Assembly (NCBI GenBank): GCA_023055505.1
Contig: JALIRH010000007.1
Span: 15,978,273 to 16,042,272, forward strand
From: Callipepla californica brunnescens
Taxonomy: Eukaryota > Chordata > Aves > Galliformes > Odontophoridae
Reading direction: 5' to 3'
DNA: 64,000 bases
A model generated the notes under the pieces. That model saw only the letters and a list, made by a program, of their open reading frames with translations, searched no databases and was not told the DNA's origin. The position numbers and the translations under genes are program-made. Positions 13,701-26,369 of this stretch are shown in pieces; position 1 is the stretch's first letter; every line of letters begins with the position of its first letter.

Positions 13701-13886
13701 AATAGAATTCTTAGTATTTTAGCATGTTATTCAAAAATAAGCTCTGCAAGCTGACTGCCAGCTGTTAATCATGCCATATAAGCAGATAAGACAATGATAT
13801 GTAAGAATAGAGTGGTGTGGATTGGCCTAAATCTGGTTCAATACACTGAATTTTAATGGATCATCATTATAATGGAATTCTGTTAA

Positions 13887-13905
13887 TAAATAAATAAATA
13901 AATAA
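13887..13905. repeat. (TAAA)n microsatellite
   Basis: Almost five tandem TAAA units. Confidence 0.9.
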
Positions 13906-14030
13906 GAGGTGAGGGGGAACATGCTATCACCTTCTGTTCCAGCTTTGCCCATTACCTTTTGCTATGTCACTGGGCTCTGCAGAAAAGAGGCTGGCCCTAA
14001 TAACTTGACTTCAATCCTTTATTTGTAAGT

Positions 14031-14052
14031 AGTCTTCTCTTCTCCATGATGT
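14031..14052 (-). mobile_element. Left remnant of a CR1 split by an LTR
   Basis: GTCTTCTCTTCTCCA is the minus-strand CR1 block that normally runs directly into the sequence now found at 14960 (ACAGTCCTAGGTCTCTCAGCC). The LTR at 14053-14954 and one copy of its GATGT target duplication separate the two halves. The left half is short, so the assignment rests on continuity with the right half. Confidence 0.6.
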
Positions 14053-14954
14053 TGTCATGCTCCAGTATAGAGGAGGGAGACGAGGTTCTTTAAGATTATG
14101 TGTATACCCAGCGTGAGATTAAGAAACAACGGTTCAAATGTTGGTCCGACCAGTTTATTACCAATATTGGCCAGGGATAATAGGGAAGGGGAAGGCGGAC
14201 ACTATTAAGGGTGATGGGGAAGGGGAAGGAGAGCGATAGGAAAGATAGGAAAGAAGCAAGGGTTTGTACAACGCAGGGTAAGTCACCAGCCAGGATCCTA
14301 GGGGCGGTCTGGTTGCAAACGGCTCCGACGGTCCGAGGCAGAAGAGCAGGGAATGGCAGAAGCGGGGAGAGCAGCAGCAGCGATGGGCAGCCATAAGCAG
14401 CAAGCAGTTGTCCGGAGAAGCGGCACCGGGTCAGCGCAGGAGAAGCGGCGCGGTCAGCACAGGAACAGCAGCAGCCAGCACCGGAGAAGCAGCGAGCCAG
14501 CACCCGAGAGGGGCAGCAGCGAACAGTGATCAGCTCGTGAGGTCTCTCCAAAGAGAAGGCCTCTTCAGGCAGCAGCAGTGATCAGCTCGGGTAGTCCCTC
14601 CGAACAGAAACTCCAGCTTCGAGAAAATCCCTCGCAGAGAAAATCGCTCCACCTTCGTGGCTGCAGGACCCCTATTTTATCTTCCAGATTCCTCCAGTCT
14701 ACGTGACAAATCCCGTGGTGCAAGCGTCTCCTGAGATGGCTATCCCCCCACAGAGATGAGTACCAAACAAAAGAGTGTTCAGCGGCCATTGAGCTGTCAT
14801 TGAACTGCAGCTTATCTCTCTTTCGTTTTGCCAGGAAATGTCCATCTGCTTGTCTCTTAGACAAAGGATTTCACAACCCTTGCCCAGGACTAGCTTGGAC
14901 GGACATGTTCATCAGCAAACTTTGAGTCAATGCATATTAAAATAGTCTCTTACA
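14053..14954 (-). mobile_element. Solo ERV LTR with perfect 5-bp target duplication
   Basis: A 902-bp LTR read on the minus strand, beginning TGTAAGAGACTATT and ending CATGACA, so it has canonical TG...CA ends. GATGT occurs immediately outside both ends (14048-14052 and 14955-14959), which proves the boundaries. A TATA-like stretch (GATAAAATAGG, minus strand) lies near 14675. An intact AATAAA polyadenylation signal is at 14154-14159 on the minus strand. No internal retroviral sequence is present, so LTR-LTR recombination is the simplest origin. It is the same family as the element at 57959-58889 and is GC-rich compared with its surroundings. The 151-codon minus-strand open frame 14096-14551 and its neighbours lie inside the LTR and are not genes. 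Confidence 0.92.
14154..14159 (-). promoter_or_regulatory. LTR polyadenylation signal AATAAA
   Basis: The motif lies about 100 bp before the 3' end of the minus-strand LTR. The homologous site in the 58-kb copy is changed to AATTAA (58711-58716). Confidence 0.6.
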
Positions 14955-14959
14955 GATGT

Positions 14960-15019
14960 ACAGTCCTAGGTCTCTCAGCCTTTCCTCATAAGGGAAATGC
15001 TCCAGGCCTGTACATCTTA
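14960..15019 (-). mobile_element. Right remnant of the LTR-split CR1
   Basis: CTAGGTCTCTCAGCC then TTTCCTCATAAGGGAAATGCTCCAGGCC is the reverse complement of the CR1 block that appears in forward orientation at 15302-15350. It joins in frame with the 14031-14047 piece once the LTR is removed. It abuts the plus-strand CR1 that starts at about 15020. Confidence 0.75.
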
Positions 15020-15694
15020 GTACAGGCTGGGGGATGACCTGCTGGAGAGGAGCTCTGAGGAGAGGAACCTGGATGTCCTGGATGACAAGCTGGCCATAAG
15101 CAAGCAGTGTGTTCTGGTGGCCAAGAAGGCCAATGGGATCCTGGGGCACATTAAAAAGAGCATGGCCAGCAGGTCAAGGGAGGTGACCAGCCCCCTCAGC
15201 TCTGCCCTGGTGAGGCATCACTTGGAGTACAGTTCTAGGATCCTCAGTACAAAAAAGGGATCTCCTGGAAAGAGTCCAGCAGAGGGCTACAAAGATGATA
15301 AAGGGCCTGGAACACCTCCCTTATGAGGAGAGGCTGCGAAACCTGGGTCTGTTCAGCCTCGAAAAAAGGAGACTCAGAGGGGATCTGATCCATGTCTGTA
15401 AAAATGGAGTGGAAGACAAGGGGATGAGATCTACCTCTTCTCAGCAGATTGTGGTGATAGGACAAGGAGAAATGGCCACAAAATGAAGCATAGGAAGTGT
15501 CGCGCAAATGTAAGGGTGTTGCAGCACTGGCACAGGTTGCCCAGAGGAGTTGTGGATTCTCCTTCTCTGTAGATATTCAAGACCCACTTGGATGCCTACT
15601 TGTGCAACCTGGGCTAGGGAGCTGCTGTGGCAGGGTAGTTGGACTAGATGGTCTCTAGAGGTCCCTTCCAACCCCTACAGTTCTGTGATTCTTT
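15020..15694 (+). mobile_element. CR1 LINE, 5'-truncated, 3' end complete
   Basis: The copy starts at GTACAGGCTGGGGGATGACC and runs through the last part of CR1 ORF2 (reverse-transcriptase C-terminal region) and the 3' UTR to AGTTCTGTGATTCT. Most of the ORF2 tail is recognisable in pieces, for example the segment encoding [25 protein letters not shown] near 15304-15378. It is broken by frameshifts and a deletion around 15395-15420. The tail ends with only one or two ATTCTGTG-type units. It is a moderately young copy. Confidence 0.93.
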
Positions 15695-18600
15695 ACCATG
15701 AGCTTTCAAAATACTACTACTCACAGGCTACTGCAAGAAACTGATGTGGAAAGTCAACATCATGTCAGTTCTTAGATGCCTAAGAGTTCTGTCTGTGAAA
15801 AAGAAGAATTCTTCTGTGATCACACAGAAACTGCTTGCTGATCATTGCCCCTGGCTTACAATTATTGTGGAGGATCCTATTTGGCAGAGATCAAAAGAAT
15901 GCCAAGGACCATCCTGAGTACTTTTATATCAGCTGAAGTCCATAATGTAGCAACATTCCCTGAACCTTTAGCCTACTTGCATAAACATACAGAAAGTTCT
16001 TGTTTTACCTGCTTGTCTAGTCTCAACCTGATAAATAAACATAAGATGAGGTATGAAGACTCTGGAAAAAATATTTTACAGCAGAAGATCTACAGAGATT
16101 TGCAGGGTAGATCTAAATCTCTGCATGTGTATTTAGAATCAAATTAGCCAAAATAAGTTATGAACATTAAAAAAAAATATGTAATTACTCAGATGACTAT
16201 TCAGCTTTAGAGTGCTGTCTTCTTACAGTTATTGACCTTTCTAGCTGAGATTTTCCATTTTTTAGCCTGAGAATAGGAACTGCCTTCAAAAAAGGTGGGG
16301 GAGGGAGGAGGGAAAGATTTAATAAACTCATAAAGTCATTTTGTTCCTAAGAGGCCACTAAATTCAAGCAAAATCAACAATGCATTGAGGTCTTATTGTC
16401 CCCAGTGACTATAAGGAAGGTCTCAATACAGGTTAATTAAAGGATTACAGGTATATAGCTAGATTTGATTAGTTCAGCGCCTTGGACAGTACAAGGTGTT
16501 GCCGTTCTTCATTTCCGAATACTTAAAGCTGATCTCTTTCCATTGTTGTTCAAGCCTTGTCACAGAATCTACTTTAAAGAAAACACAGTAGCAAGATATT
16601 TACAGAGTAAGTACAGCTTAACTGTCCAGTTTATAATACTACCGAGCATGCCTTTCAACAGCGTGCTTCTATCAGGTTTCTCTGTAAAAACGTTATTTTT
16701 ACTTAGTCTATGTTTCATATACATAAGTACTAGTATTATGGATTCTGTTTTGCCTGCATATTTTCCCATAATCAGATTTTGTATATCAACAGAACTATTT
16801 CTGAGTATTTCACAATTTGTAGATTTTGATTTATTATGGTCACATCTGTGCATATTCTGTAGGTAATGTGGGAAAAGTTAGTCCATCAAGACACATAAAT
16901 TAACTCATATGAAGGATACCTGAGATTCACACACAGTAAAGTTAGTTTTTGATTTTAGGCAAGCCAGCTGATCTGCCATACAGACAATGTTGAGAGAATA
17001 AAATTAATTCATAACTGTTTGGTGCCCCAGGTAAAAAAGTCTTTAGAAGTGTGAATGTTCACTTTCCAAATAATCTTAGAGAATACACATTTTTGAATAG
17101 GTAGAGTGCCCACCAATGCAATTCTGCAACGAATCCACAGACCTGGAAAACAGGGATTTCTAGAGCATGCACTGACTACTTATCTGTCATGTGCTTTGTC
17201 AGCTAACAAAATAATAACAAAAAAAAAAAAATTAATTGATCTCCCATTATGGGATCAGGAGCAGGAGCAAAACTTCATGGCAGACTATGACCAGTCAGCA
17301 GACTATGTCCCAGTACCATTTTCAGATTCAGTTTTACTGTAACTACTTGCTGTTAACTGAACATTTCTTAGGCACACAGTTGACTTATTGATACTTAACA
17401 CATAACCAATGTAAACACATTCATAGTGATAAGTGTGTGAACACACTTCCCTCATAGAAAATGAGGGAAAAATTAAATATTTCATTCTCAGCAAAATGTT
17501 TTAACCAACATGTTTTTCTCACAGTTAACTTATTGCAGCTTTATGAACATGCAAAAAAACATTTAGACAATGTAATTTCATTTCACATCTATGGTCCCAG
17601 ACACTGAATTAGGAGAGGGATTGTCTTTATTGTTTGGTAAGCTGAGAGACAGAGTCTTGAGTACAGTCTTACAAAAAAAGTATATATTGCAGTATTTGAC
17701 TAGAAAAAGTACTATAATGACACATACACACACATAAAAGTAATCAACATTGCTACATACATGTGAAAAAGTGGTCTGCGGCACAGACTTAAATTCTACA
17801 AAATTTCTTAGGAGTCTCATTTTATAGAAGACATCAGTTTCCAGTTTGGGAAATCTTTCTCAGACTTTTTGTACTCCATGCAGAAATCATTTTTTCAGAC
17901 ATGTAATATTATGAAGGAAAACAAAACTTAGAGTATTTCAGGAAATAAGCTATTCTTATGAAGTTAAATTCAAGACTACAAAAAGCAGTAGTGACTTTGA
18001 GGAGGGGCACTAAATGAAGAAGCAGTAATGTTGGTTAAACAGGAGGGAGGACGTAGCTTCAGATGTAAATCTGACAGAGATTATACAACAGCCATTATTT
18101 GAATTACAGAAGGTAAAGATTCACTCTACAAATACAAGGCTAAAAGGATAAAACGTGGTTCTATATAATGACAAACAAGTTACAGTCAACAGAGCCCAGA
18201 GGGAGATTTAGCTTACCTTAAAGTAGATGCTCCTATGACAGTGAGCTGAATTGTGCTGCAGGCATCCTTCTATTTCTTGATTAGATTTTCTCTCACTGCA
18301 GGGGGCAGAAAGACACTTAGTGTCCCTGTAGACATCTAAAAGAAGATATCTGTCAGTGTCATGATGAACTCCATCCCATTGCGCCAAAACAGCATTTGCA
18401 TTAAGGTGCCCTTTAGATTAAGGATCTAAATCAATGCTCATACTGGCTCCATTCTTTCCTAGATACCTGTCTTTTGTCCAGAGGATGCCAAGATATAATA
18501 AGGGGTGGTACACACTCTGCAGGCAGGACTGCAGGACTGAAGACTAAAGACCTCTATCTCAAACTTCAAAGTTTAATAATGTTACAAGCATGAAATCTTC

Positions 18601-21600
18601 TGCTTTATCTAAACAAAATACAGAGATTGTGAAATAAGGAGACTTACTTTTGGAATCAGGCTGGCACTGAATTTCAATATCTATTCTTAATCTCCTGGAC
18701 AAAAATAATACATTCTTGTTACCAGTCCCCACAAGGTTGTTGGCTATTGACATAAACAGTACTGAAATACAGATAGACATTAAATATAGCAGTCCTGATG
18801 TAACTCTCAGCACAGGGTTATATCACCACAATGGTAAAAATAAATAAATAAATAAAAATCAAAGCATAGAACAGAAAATGTTGTTAAGTAGAAATTAATT
18901 ATTGAATGCTTTCATTAAATTTTGTATGGAGTTGCTTCATATTTTTCTCCATTTACCTTCACCTCATCCTGACTTGTCTTTGGGAAACTCTTCATGAAGT
19001 CTATGAGAATTAACTGAAAATACTAAGTGGGTATTTTCAGCGATGGGCTTCTTCCCAAACAAGTGAGAAGAAACAGTACCAAAAATCTATTTTGAATAAA
19101 ATTTGCTAATGTGATTTTGTTCTCATTAATACTCCAAAACTATAAAACTAAGAGTGTTGAGGTTTTTTTGAATAATATTACATTTAATTATTCCATTAAT
19201 ACATTGTAATGATATACATTATTCCAATTCAAAGTGTATACAAACTGTTTGGAAGCATTCTAAAATACTTCAGAAAGAATTCATTGAGTCAGAAGTCTCA
19301 GTAAGGATCAGACCATTCTAAAATAAAAATATTTTTAAAATCGAGGACTTAGTGGGAAAATACAAAATCCAATGTTTAAATATAAAGAAAATTAAACTGG
19401 ATTTTCACCTAACTTAGTAATTTATTTATCTACTTACCCTTGCCTTTTTTTCTTTCCTATCCCATTTATTTCTTCTCAAAAATGAGCTTAGGTGAGGAGA
19501 AAATACAGATGAGCTACATCATTCATTTTTGGTTTGCTTTAGGAGCTATTCTATGGAACAGTGGTAGAATAGGTAGTACTAAGAAAAAAGAAAATAAATA
19601 AGAAACTTAACTTCAGAATGCTTAGAGGTTATTAGGTCATTATCTGCTTAGGAAAAGGAGGACGATGTAAAAACTACCTCAGTCATTGCTGCTGTGATAC
19701 TGAAAATCACATTTCACATGGTCAGATGCTAGATGGAATTCATGCAAAATCATTTTAAAGAAGGAGATATTCATTCATCCATAGAGGAAGCTGACAAAGA
19801 ATTGGTTTCAAATGAGCTCTAATGAAGGCTTCAAATTTTTCTGCCTTTCTATATTACATTTCAGAAGCAACACAAGTAACTAGTGAAAGTGCTAATATAT
19901 TTTTAACATCTCAGGTGCTTTAGGTCACTGGTAATTATTTCCACGCAAGAGCTGTGAGGAAATTTTACTGTTAAAAATTCTAAGAACTGAAAAGACATAT
20001 ACAATGGAGAATTTTTATTAACTAAATAGAATCCATTTAAAAGTAGAAACTGGGCTGAGAAAAAAATGTTATTTTTGTTGCAGTACTACTTGATGATAGG
20101 ACTCATGTTTCAGTTTTTAGGTTTGTGGTTCTTTGTTTCCTGTGAGTGAACAATACAAGCTAAATATCCAAAATATCTGAATAGCAAGATGTCAATAAAA
20201 TGTATCTTTATGATGAATATCAAAATGATCTGCATCCCTGATGCAGAAATGTTGAAATATTTGATCCTTGAAGAGAAAGAATCTTTCAAATTATGGAACA
20301 TCCTGATTCCATGATTAAAACTGTTACAATCTAGCTATGTATATTTGAAATACTAATATTATTTAGCCCCTATCTTCTCATATTACTTAAAATGAATTAC
20401 TCCTTGCATCTACTTAAAAATGATTATACTCACTCTCATCAACAAAGTACATTTGCTCTCAGCCTTTTTTGAAACATGAAAATAAAACTTAATAATGACT
20501 TTACTAGTAGTAACAAGACAGATAGAAATTTAGAGGCCACAGTTTCCTGTTATGAAAAGGATGTTGTAGGAAAGAAGTGCAACTCCTGATTTTGACTTCT
20601 CCATATAATGGAAGATTGGAAAATTTTGATTTTCAAAATTTAGAAACAACTTCTTAACAGAAGCATAATAAAAATTTACATATACATATTAATTTAATTA
20701 ATGTTACACTCATTCATATATATATAAAATGCAGTTCCCAGTCTAACAAAACAGGATGCATGCTGCTAACCTATAGAATGCAGCTCTTCCTATGGAGAAG
20801 ACTGTAACTGAGAATAAAAAATAAACCATTTTTAAAACAAAAACAAAAAACCTGTATATATGAAAATCCATTTTTTTACTTTGAATATCACTAATTCTCG
20901 AACTGAAGTAACACAGTGATGTGTTCAGTTCTTTCTTTAAAAATGCACCATAATGATCCATATTTTTTATTCCCCTCTAATTGCAATTAAAGTTCATAAT
21001 TCTGCTATGACCAGCCTTTGATTATCAGAGTGCTTTGTGAATAATAAAATAATAGCTTCACTTAATTGTGGTAGCAAACCTTAGATAAAAGCATCCCTTC
21101 TTTAAATATGCAAAAACAGTGGTGCTACCTATAAAAATATATCACAAATACATTAAACGTAATCCTTTGTGTTATTGTCAATCAGAAGTACAACGTTCAC
21201 AAAGAGCTAAAGCACTTACTCCTCCTTCAGTAAAAGTCCATATAATCCCACTTGTAAAAGATATTAAAAACAAAAATGGAACTGTAATGCATGTAAAGTG
21301 CTCACTGAACAATACATAAAGCATTATTTCAGTAAGCACTTGAAATCCATAGAAGTATTTTTCATGACTGAGTGTTGAGATCAGTAGAATAATAAATTAA
21401 AAGAACAAATCATGCTTACTTTTATATGCCCTTTTACTTTCACTTAGAACTTGAATATGCTTTCACTTGCTCAACATTTCCATCCCGGGTGCTGGTCTAC
21501 TTATATTTTGCTTGTGATACTGAAGTAAAGTGTCATATTTTACTATATGCACTGCTGAATGTATTACTGCATGATTTTGTTGAAATAAGTTGAAGAATGT

Positions 21601-22096
21601 ACTCCCTTAGCTATAGAATTCCCTACAGGAAAATGTAATTAATAATAAGCAAATAAATAGTTAGCAAATTTACAAAAAGGTAACTCAGTCATTATATCAG
21701 GATTCTTCATACATCATTGTAAGGCTTGGGCAATGTATTTTTATATTTTATTAAAAAACAAATATCCAACAAACATGGAATCTCTGCAATGGCTCTAAAC
21801 TATTGAGATCAGAGTCAAAACTTATAGCTGTCATCGTCCAGGATGTATCCTGTTCTGAACATCTGAACACAGGGCTGAAACTGTGGAACTTCCCAGAAAC
21901 AATTTTCTTTAAAGTTTCAGAATGAATATCCTGGTAAGCATTTTTAAGTACTATAATTGAAAAATTAGATTTGATGTAAAGTATATATTAAAAACAAAAA
22001 CAAAAAACAAAAACAACAAAAAAAGGAAATTGAAGAAATAAACGTACAGAAAAGAAAACATTTGTAACTCCACTTTTCTTTTACTGAAGGAAAGTT
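15695..22096. other. AT-rich non-coding stretch
   Basis: No gene is supported. The longest open frame (16465-16866 plus, 133 codons) encodes a hydrophobic, low-complexity-looking product with no recognised motif. A (TAAA)n tract lies at 18835-18858 and an A/CA-rich tract at 21990-22024. No transposon recognised. Confidence 0.5.
21990..22024. repeat. A-rich (CAAAA)n-like tract
   Basis: Low-complexity run of A interrupted by single C residues. Confidence 0.85.
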
Positions 22097-22101
22097 CCTG
22101 C

Positions 22102-23161
22102 TGTGGTTTAACCCAGCAGGCTGATAAGCACTACACTTGCTCAGTCAGTTAGATGGGGAGAGAACTGAAGGGAAAAATCACATACAGAATTGTAGGGGTT
22201 GGAAGGGACCTCTAGAAATAATCTTGTCCAACCCCCCCTACCAAAGAAGGCTCCCCAGACCAGGTTGCACAGGTAGGCGTCCATGATGGTCTTGAATGTC
22301 TCCAGAGAAGGAGACTCCACCACTTCTCTGGGCAGCCTGTGCCAGTGCTCCGTGAAGAAGTTCCCATGTACAATTGTGCGGAACTTCCTATGCATCAGTT
22401 TGTGGCCATTTCCCCTTGTTCCATCTCCATACACTGCTGAGTAGAGTCCAGCCTTGTCCCTTTGCCTCCCACTCCTTAGATATTTACAGATGTGGATCAG
22501 ATCTCCTCTGAGTCTTCTTTTCTCAAGGCTGAACAGACCCAGGTCTCTCAGCCTTTCCACATAAGAGAGGTGTTCTACTCCTTTTATCATCTTTGTAGTC
22601 CTCCTCTGAACTCTTTCCAGAAGATCCCTGTCTTTTTTGTACTGAGGAGCCCAGAACTGGACACAGCACTCCAAGTGAGGCCTCACCAGGGCAGAGTTGA
22701 GGGGGAGGATAATAATAACAACAAAACACAACCTTTGTGGTGAGATAAAAAGCTGCTCACTGAAACAGAAAAGGAGAATTAAAACAGGGTCAACTATAAC
22801 TATACACATACATACAATATTTAACTAAAAAACACATTATGCACAAAGCAATTGCTCACCTGGGCAGCAGCACCTTCCCCTGACCGACTTCTCATAGTCT
22901 TACAGTTTCTGCGTTATGTCAAATGGTAGGGAATATTCCTTTGGCTAGTTTAAGTTAGTTGCCCTGGTTCTTGTCCTGTCCTATCTTCTTGTGGCCCTAC
23001 AGTACTTCACTGACAGGACATTAGGAGAAAATGAAATATCCTTGGCTCTTTGCAAAAACCAACAGATTTCAGTGTGTTATTGTTTTTCTTCTAAAGCCCA
23101 AACATAGCATCACTCCAGACATTATGAAGAAAAATCAACTCTTTCATCAGAAACCAGGGCA
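22102..23161 (-). mobile_element. ERVL-type solo LTR interrupted by a CR1
   Basis: The left edge TGTGGTTTAACCCAGCAGG and the right edge GAAACCAGGGCA match the two ends of a common avian ERVL LTR, which has its promoter reading leftward. The interior block GGTAGGGAATATTCCTTTGG near 22925 fits the same family. A CR1 at about 22180-22710 splits the LTR; the LTR resumes at GGTGAGATAAAA. The bases outside are CCTGC (22097-22101) and GCTGC (23162-23166), a 4/5 match consistent with an aged 5-bp target duplication. Strand and family come from memory of the family. No internal retroviral genes are present. Confidence 0.8.
22180..22710 (-). mobile_element. Young CR1 LINE nested in the ERVL LTR; open ORF2 tail
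   Basis: The 3' tail is at the left (ACAGAATTGTAGGGGTTGGAAGGG) and the 5' truncation at the right (GAGTTGAGGGGGAGGAT). On the minus strand one frame stays open across essentially the whole insert and into the flanking LTR (22141-22809, 222 codons). Its central part, from SALVRPHLECCVQFW through [30 protein letters not shown] to LPREVVESPSLETF, is the C-terminal end of CR1 ORF2 protein. The lack of stops over about 175 codons marks this as one of the youngest CR1 copies in the window. It cannot be functional: the endonuclease and reverse-transcriptase catalytic domains are missing. Confidence 0.93.
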
Positions 23162-23166
23162 GCTGC

Positions 23167-25996
23167 TATTTTAATAAGCAAGGTTTTACCATTGATAACA
23201 TCATGTACAAAAAATATGAAAAAATATACTGCCCTCTGAGTAGCATATTGTCCATGCTGCTTTTAGTGAATTGAAACTTCTGTGTAGAGTAGCCTAATAA
23301 TAAGTTGTATCTAATGTAATCATCACCAATATGCTGCTGAGCTAAGGGACACTTATTGAGAATATTGGATTTCGTGATCTTGTCATGTTTATTTGCTCAG
23401 GAGCAAGGGCTTTTTACTAGCCATTAAAACGTCCAAAAAATTCTCTAATTTAGCAGAGCTGCAAATTGGGCGGAAAAGAGGGAATGGAAACAAGTGCTCA
23501 GTCAATTGCATGAGCAATTAATTAATTGTTCACCTGTCTGGAAATACTCAGTTCTGATTATGCTCAAACAACTATGTAAATATTAACATCACTCATAAAT
23601 AAATAAGTATAAATGTAATTTACATCACTCTTCATTTGCATAGCAGTTTCCACAACAGCAACTCTGTCCTTACCCATGCAATAAATAGCTCTACATACTC
23701 TTCCAGACTGTTTTCTGCTTGGTTTGTATGTACATAATTATGAAGGAAAGATGTGAAGACTGAACTTCAGATGTCCCAGTACAAAAGATATGCACAAAGA
23801 TGTAAATAAAAGCCCTAAGGTTTTTATTTTTCTGTTTGTTTCTATCTTAACTCTGAAAGTTAATCAAAAAGCACTTTTTTTACCTTCCACAAGGAAGAAC
23901 TGTCATATATGTCTCTTCCTCCTCTGTGCAGATATGATCACACAATAACATAGGAACAATTTTCTTCATAAATCATTCCTTCCATACATTTTCTATATTA
24001 TTATACTATACATTATTTACTATATTTATACATATTTATATTTATATATATATTTTACTACATATATATACCATATTTACTATTCTGGGTTATCTGAAAT
24101 CGTGATTATTCAGGTCAGTCTCAATACAGTTTTTCAGTGAGGGAGCTGAAAAACAGATCTTAAAACTTTTCACAGATTTTCTTCAGATGGCAAATACTAT
24201 CAACAGAATCTTCGGTACTGGAAATTTCAGCACAACACAGGATAATCAAAATTCTTTCTCCTTATAACTGTTCTGCTAAATACTGCATTCTCATTCTCAA
24301 TTTATCTCAATGTATTTTGAAATGAAAATAACTAATGCTATTCTGGTCAACGTTTTTTTCACACTAAATTATAAGAATACTTTATAAAATATTAGTATCT
24401 AAAGCTAAGTGAGATAAACAACTAGTGTTTTCAAATATTTAAAACTTCCTCTGCAAAGTATTGATCCAGCTTTCACTAAATAACTTTGATTTCCAATTAG
24501 CAAGACCAGCAGAAAAGGACAGAGAGCCTTCAGATAATGGGCTAATTCTAGACATGCACAAATATATACAAGCATCAATTCACACTTAGGAAGAGGAGGA
24601 AAAAAACACAAAAGCAACCGTCAAAAATCTAAACTCTCCTTTCTCTTTACATTTCACCATATTGACCTCTATCATATTTTAGCTATCATCTTCATTCTTA
24701 CAATGCTTTACCTATTACAAGATGAAAGCCAGAACAATTTTTGAAGCCGAAGTTACAAAAACAAACATCTCAAATATGTTATTTACAAAGGCAGAAAGCA
24801 GTAAAACAGTTATATCTAAAAATCAGTAACATCAAAGTTTATATGTAATTAATAGTTTGTGTTATCAGTAAAAACTGAGGCCTCCTGTCTCCAGGAAACA
24901 GTACCCTGCTCTTCTAAGTCTGGGGTCCTAGGCTCTCATTCCAATCTTTCTTATCACTGATCATTGAACTGCCCTCTATCATTTGTCTTTTTCAGATTAA
25001 ATTTACAGATAGTATCTATATCAGTTGATGTTAATGAAATGTTCTTACTTTGATATGGAAGAAATCAAGCTTTATTTGGTCAACAGACACAATTCATTGC
25101 GGTCATTTGTCTACATTCTCTATGTACAATTCAGGAAGTCCAGCTGAGGAAGAAAGGAACCAAACCTTAGAGAAATCAAAGCATTTACTTTCAATAAAAA
25201 TTATACAGATTAAATTTATATTTTCTGACATAACAGTGGAGATAGATACTAATGTTTTTGTTACCTGAGAATGTTTCTTCTCTGATGGTTCATGCTGTTC
25301 TTTTAAGAGTTGGAATTAGATTTAGAAATAAATTAATCAATTTAAGGTATTGGTTGTTATTACTTTATCTCTGATTTTACTGTGTGCCCATGGAAATTTG
25401 ACTGTATCTACATTTAATTACCAGTTTTCATTCTCTTTTAGGTTCTGAACAAAACTGGAACAAGTACAAGAGACACTTAAAAAAACCGTTGTCTCTATGA
25501 ATTGTTTTCCTTATCAAACTAAGATACTTCAACTTACACTGCTGTGAGATATTTTCTGGAGGTGACTTATTGACCACCTCATGAGAGAAGGCAAACCTTC
25601 ATAGTGGAACGTATTAGATAATATGTTCCTTGATAGTTCTCTAAGAAATGTGGCCTGTGACCTTAGCTGTAAGCAAAGAGCAGGGGAGCCTGGTATGCTA
25701 AATCATCTACGTAAAAAACAACATGGAGTGTGGTGGCCAAATGTGAGCAGCCTGCAGGGATGGGAACTTGATTATAGTATTGGAACTGATAAATTACCTT
25801 GTTTTCACGAACAAGCAGTTTTCCATTTTTCTTTCAAAAACATGTCTTTGAGTAAATTTTGCAAGAAAAAAGCTGTGTGATTAGAGTCACTCAAGCTCCA
25901 CCCAAAAATAAGAAAATAGTAAAAAATAGCTTAAGAGAGAAGGAAGTCTGGGCAGAAGGATACCATCACAGACAAGTAGAATAACTGGGATCAGAG
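23167..25996. other. AT-rich non-coding stretch
   Basis: No gene recognised. A TA-rich low-complexity tract lies at about 24000-24080. The open frame at 25623-25880 (85 codons) has no recognised motif. Confidence 0.5.
24000..24080. repeat. TA-rich low-complexity tract
   Basis: TATATA and TATTTA motifs alternate over about 80 bp. Confidence 0.8.
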
Positions 25997-26369
25997 TATC
26001 ACAGAATCACAGAATTGTAAGGGTTAGAAGGGACTTCTAGAGGTCATTGAGTCCAACCCCCCTGCCAAAGCAGGTCCCTAGCGAAGGTTGCACAGGTAGG
26101 CATCCAGGCAGGTCTTGAACGTCTCCAGAGAAGGAGACTCCACCACCTCTCTGTGCAGCCTGTGCCAGTGCTCCATCACCTGCACTGGGAAGAAGTTCCC
26201 ACACACATTTTTGCAAAATTTTCTGTTTCAGTTTGTGTCCCTTTCCCCTTTTCTATTGCCACACACTGCTGAGAAGAATCCAGACATGTATCAGAACCTC
26301 TCTGAGTTTTCTTTTTTCAAGGCTGAACAGACTCAGGTCTCTCAGCCTTTCCTCATAAGGCAGTTCAAG
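25997..26369 (-). mobile_element. CR1 LINE 3' fragment
   Basis: Left edge ATCACAGAATCACAGAATTG is the CR1 tail; the copy then runs through the 3' UTR and ORF2 end to CCTTTCCTCATAAGG, where it is 5'-truncated. Sequence is close to the 22.2-kb copy, so it is probably the same young subfamily, but a deletion near 26240-26300 and several stops break the frame. Confidence 0.93.

Larger units (their letters stand above)
9371..14030. other. AT-rich non-coding stretch
   Basis: No exon, RNA gene or clear transposon recognised. It is very AT-rich, with A runs at about 10380-10396 and a short tandem duplication at 10675-10732. The paired minus-strand open frames at 11344-11624 have no recognisable domain. 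Confidence 0.55.

Noticed and set aside
14096..14551. 151-codon minus-strand open frame
   Set aside because: It lies wholly inside the 14-kb LTR, whose ends are proven by a target duplication, and is not shared intact with the 58-kb copy. Its composition reflects the GC-rich LTR.
16465..16866. 133-codon plus-strand open frame, hydrophobic product
   Set aside because: AT-rich sequence giving Phe/Leu/Ile/Ser-rich translation; no domain or supporting context, and the opposite strand is also open (16569-16853).
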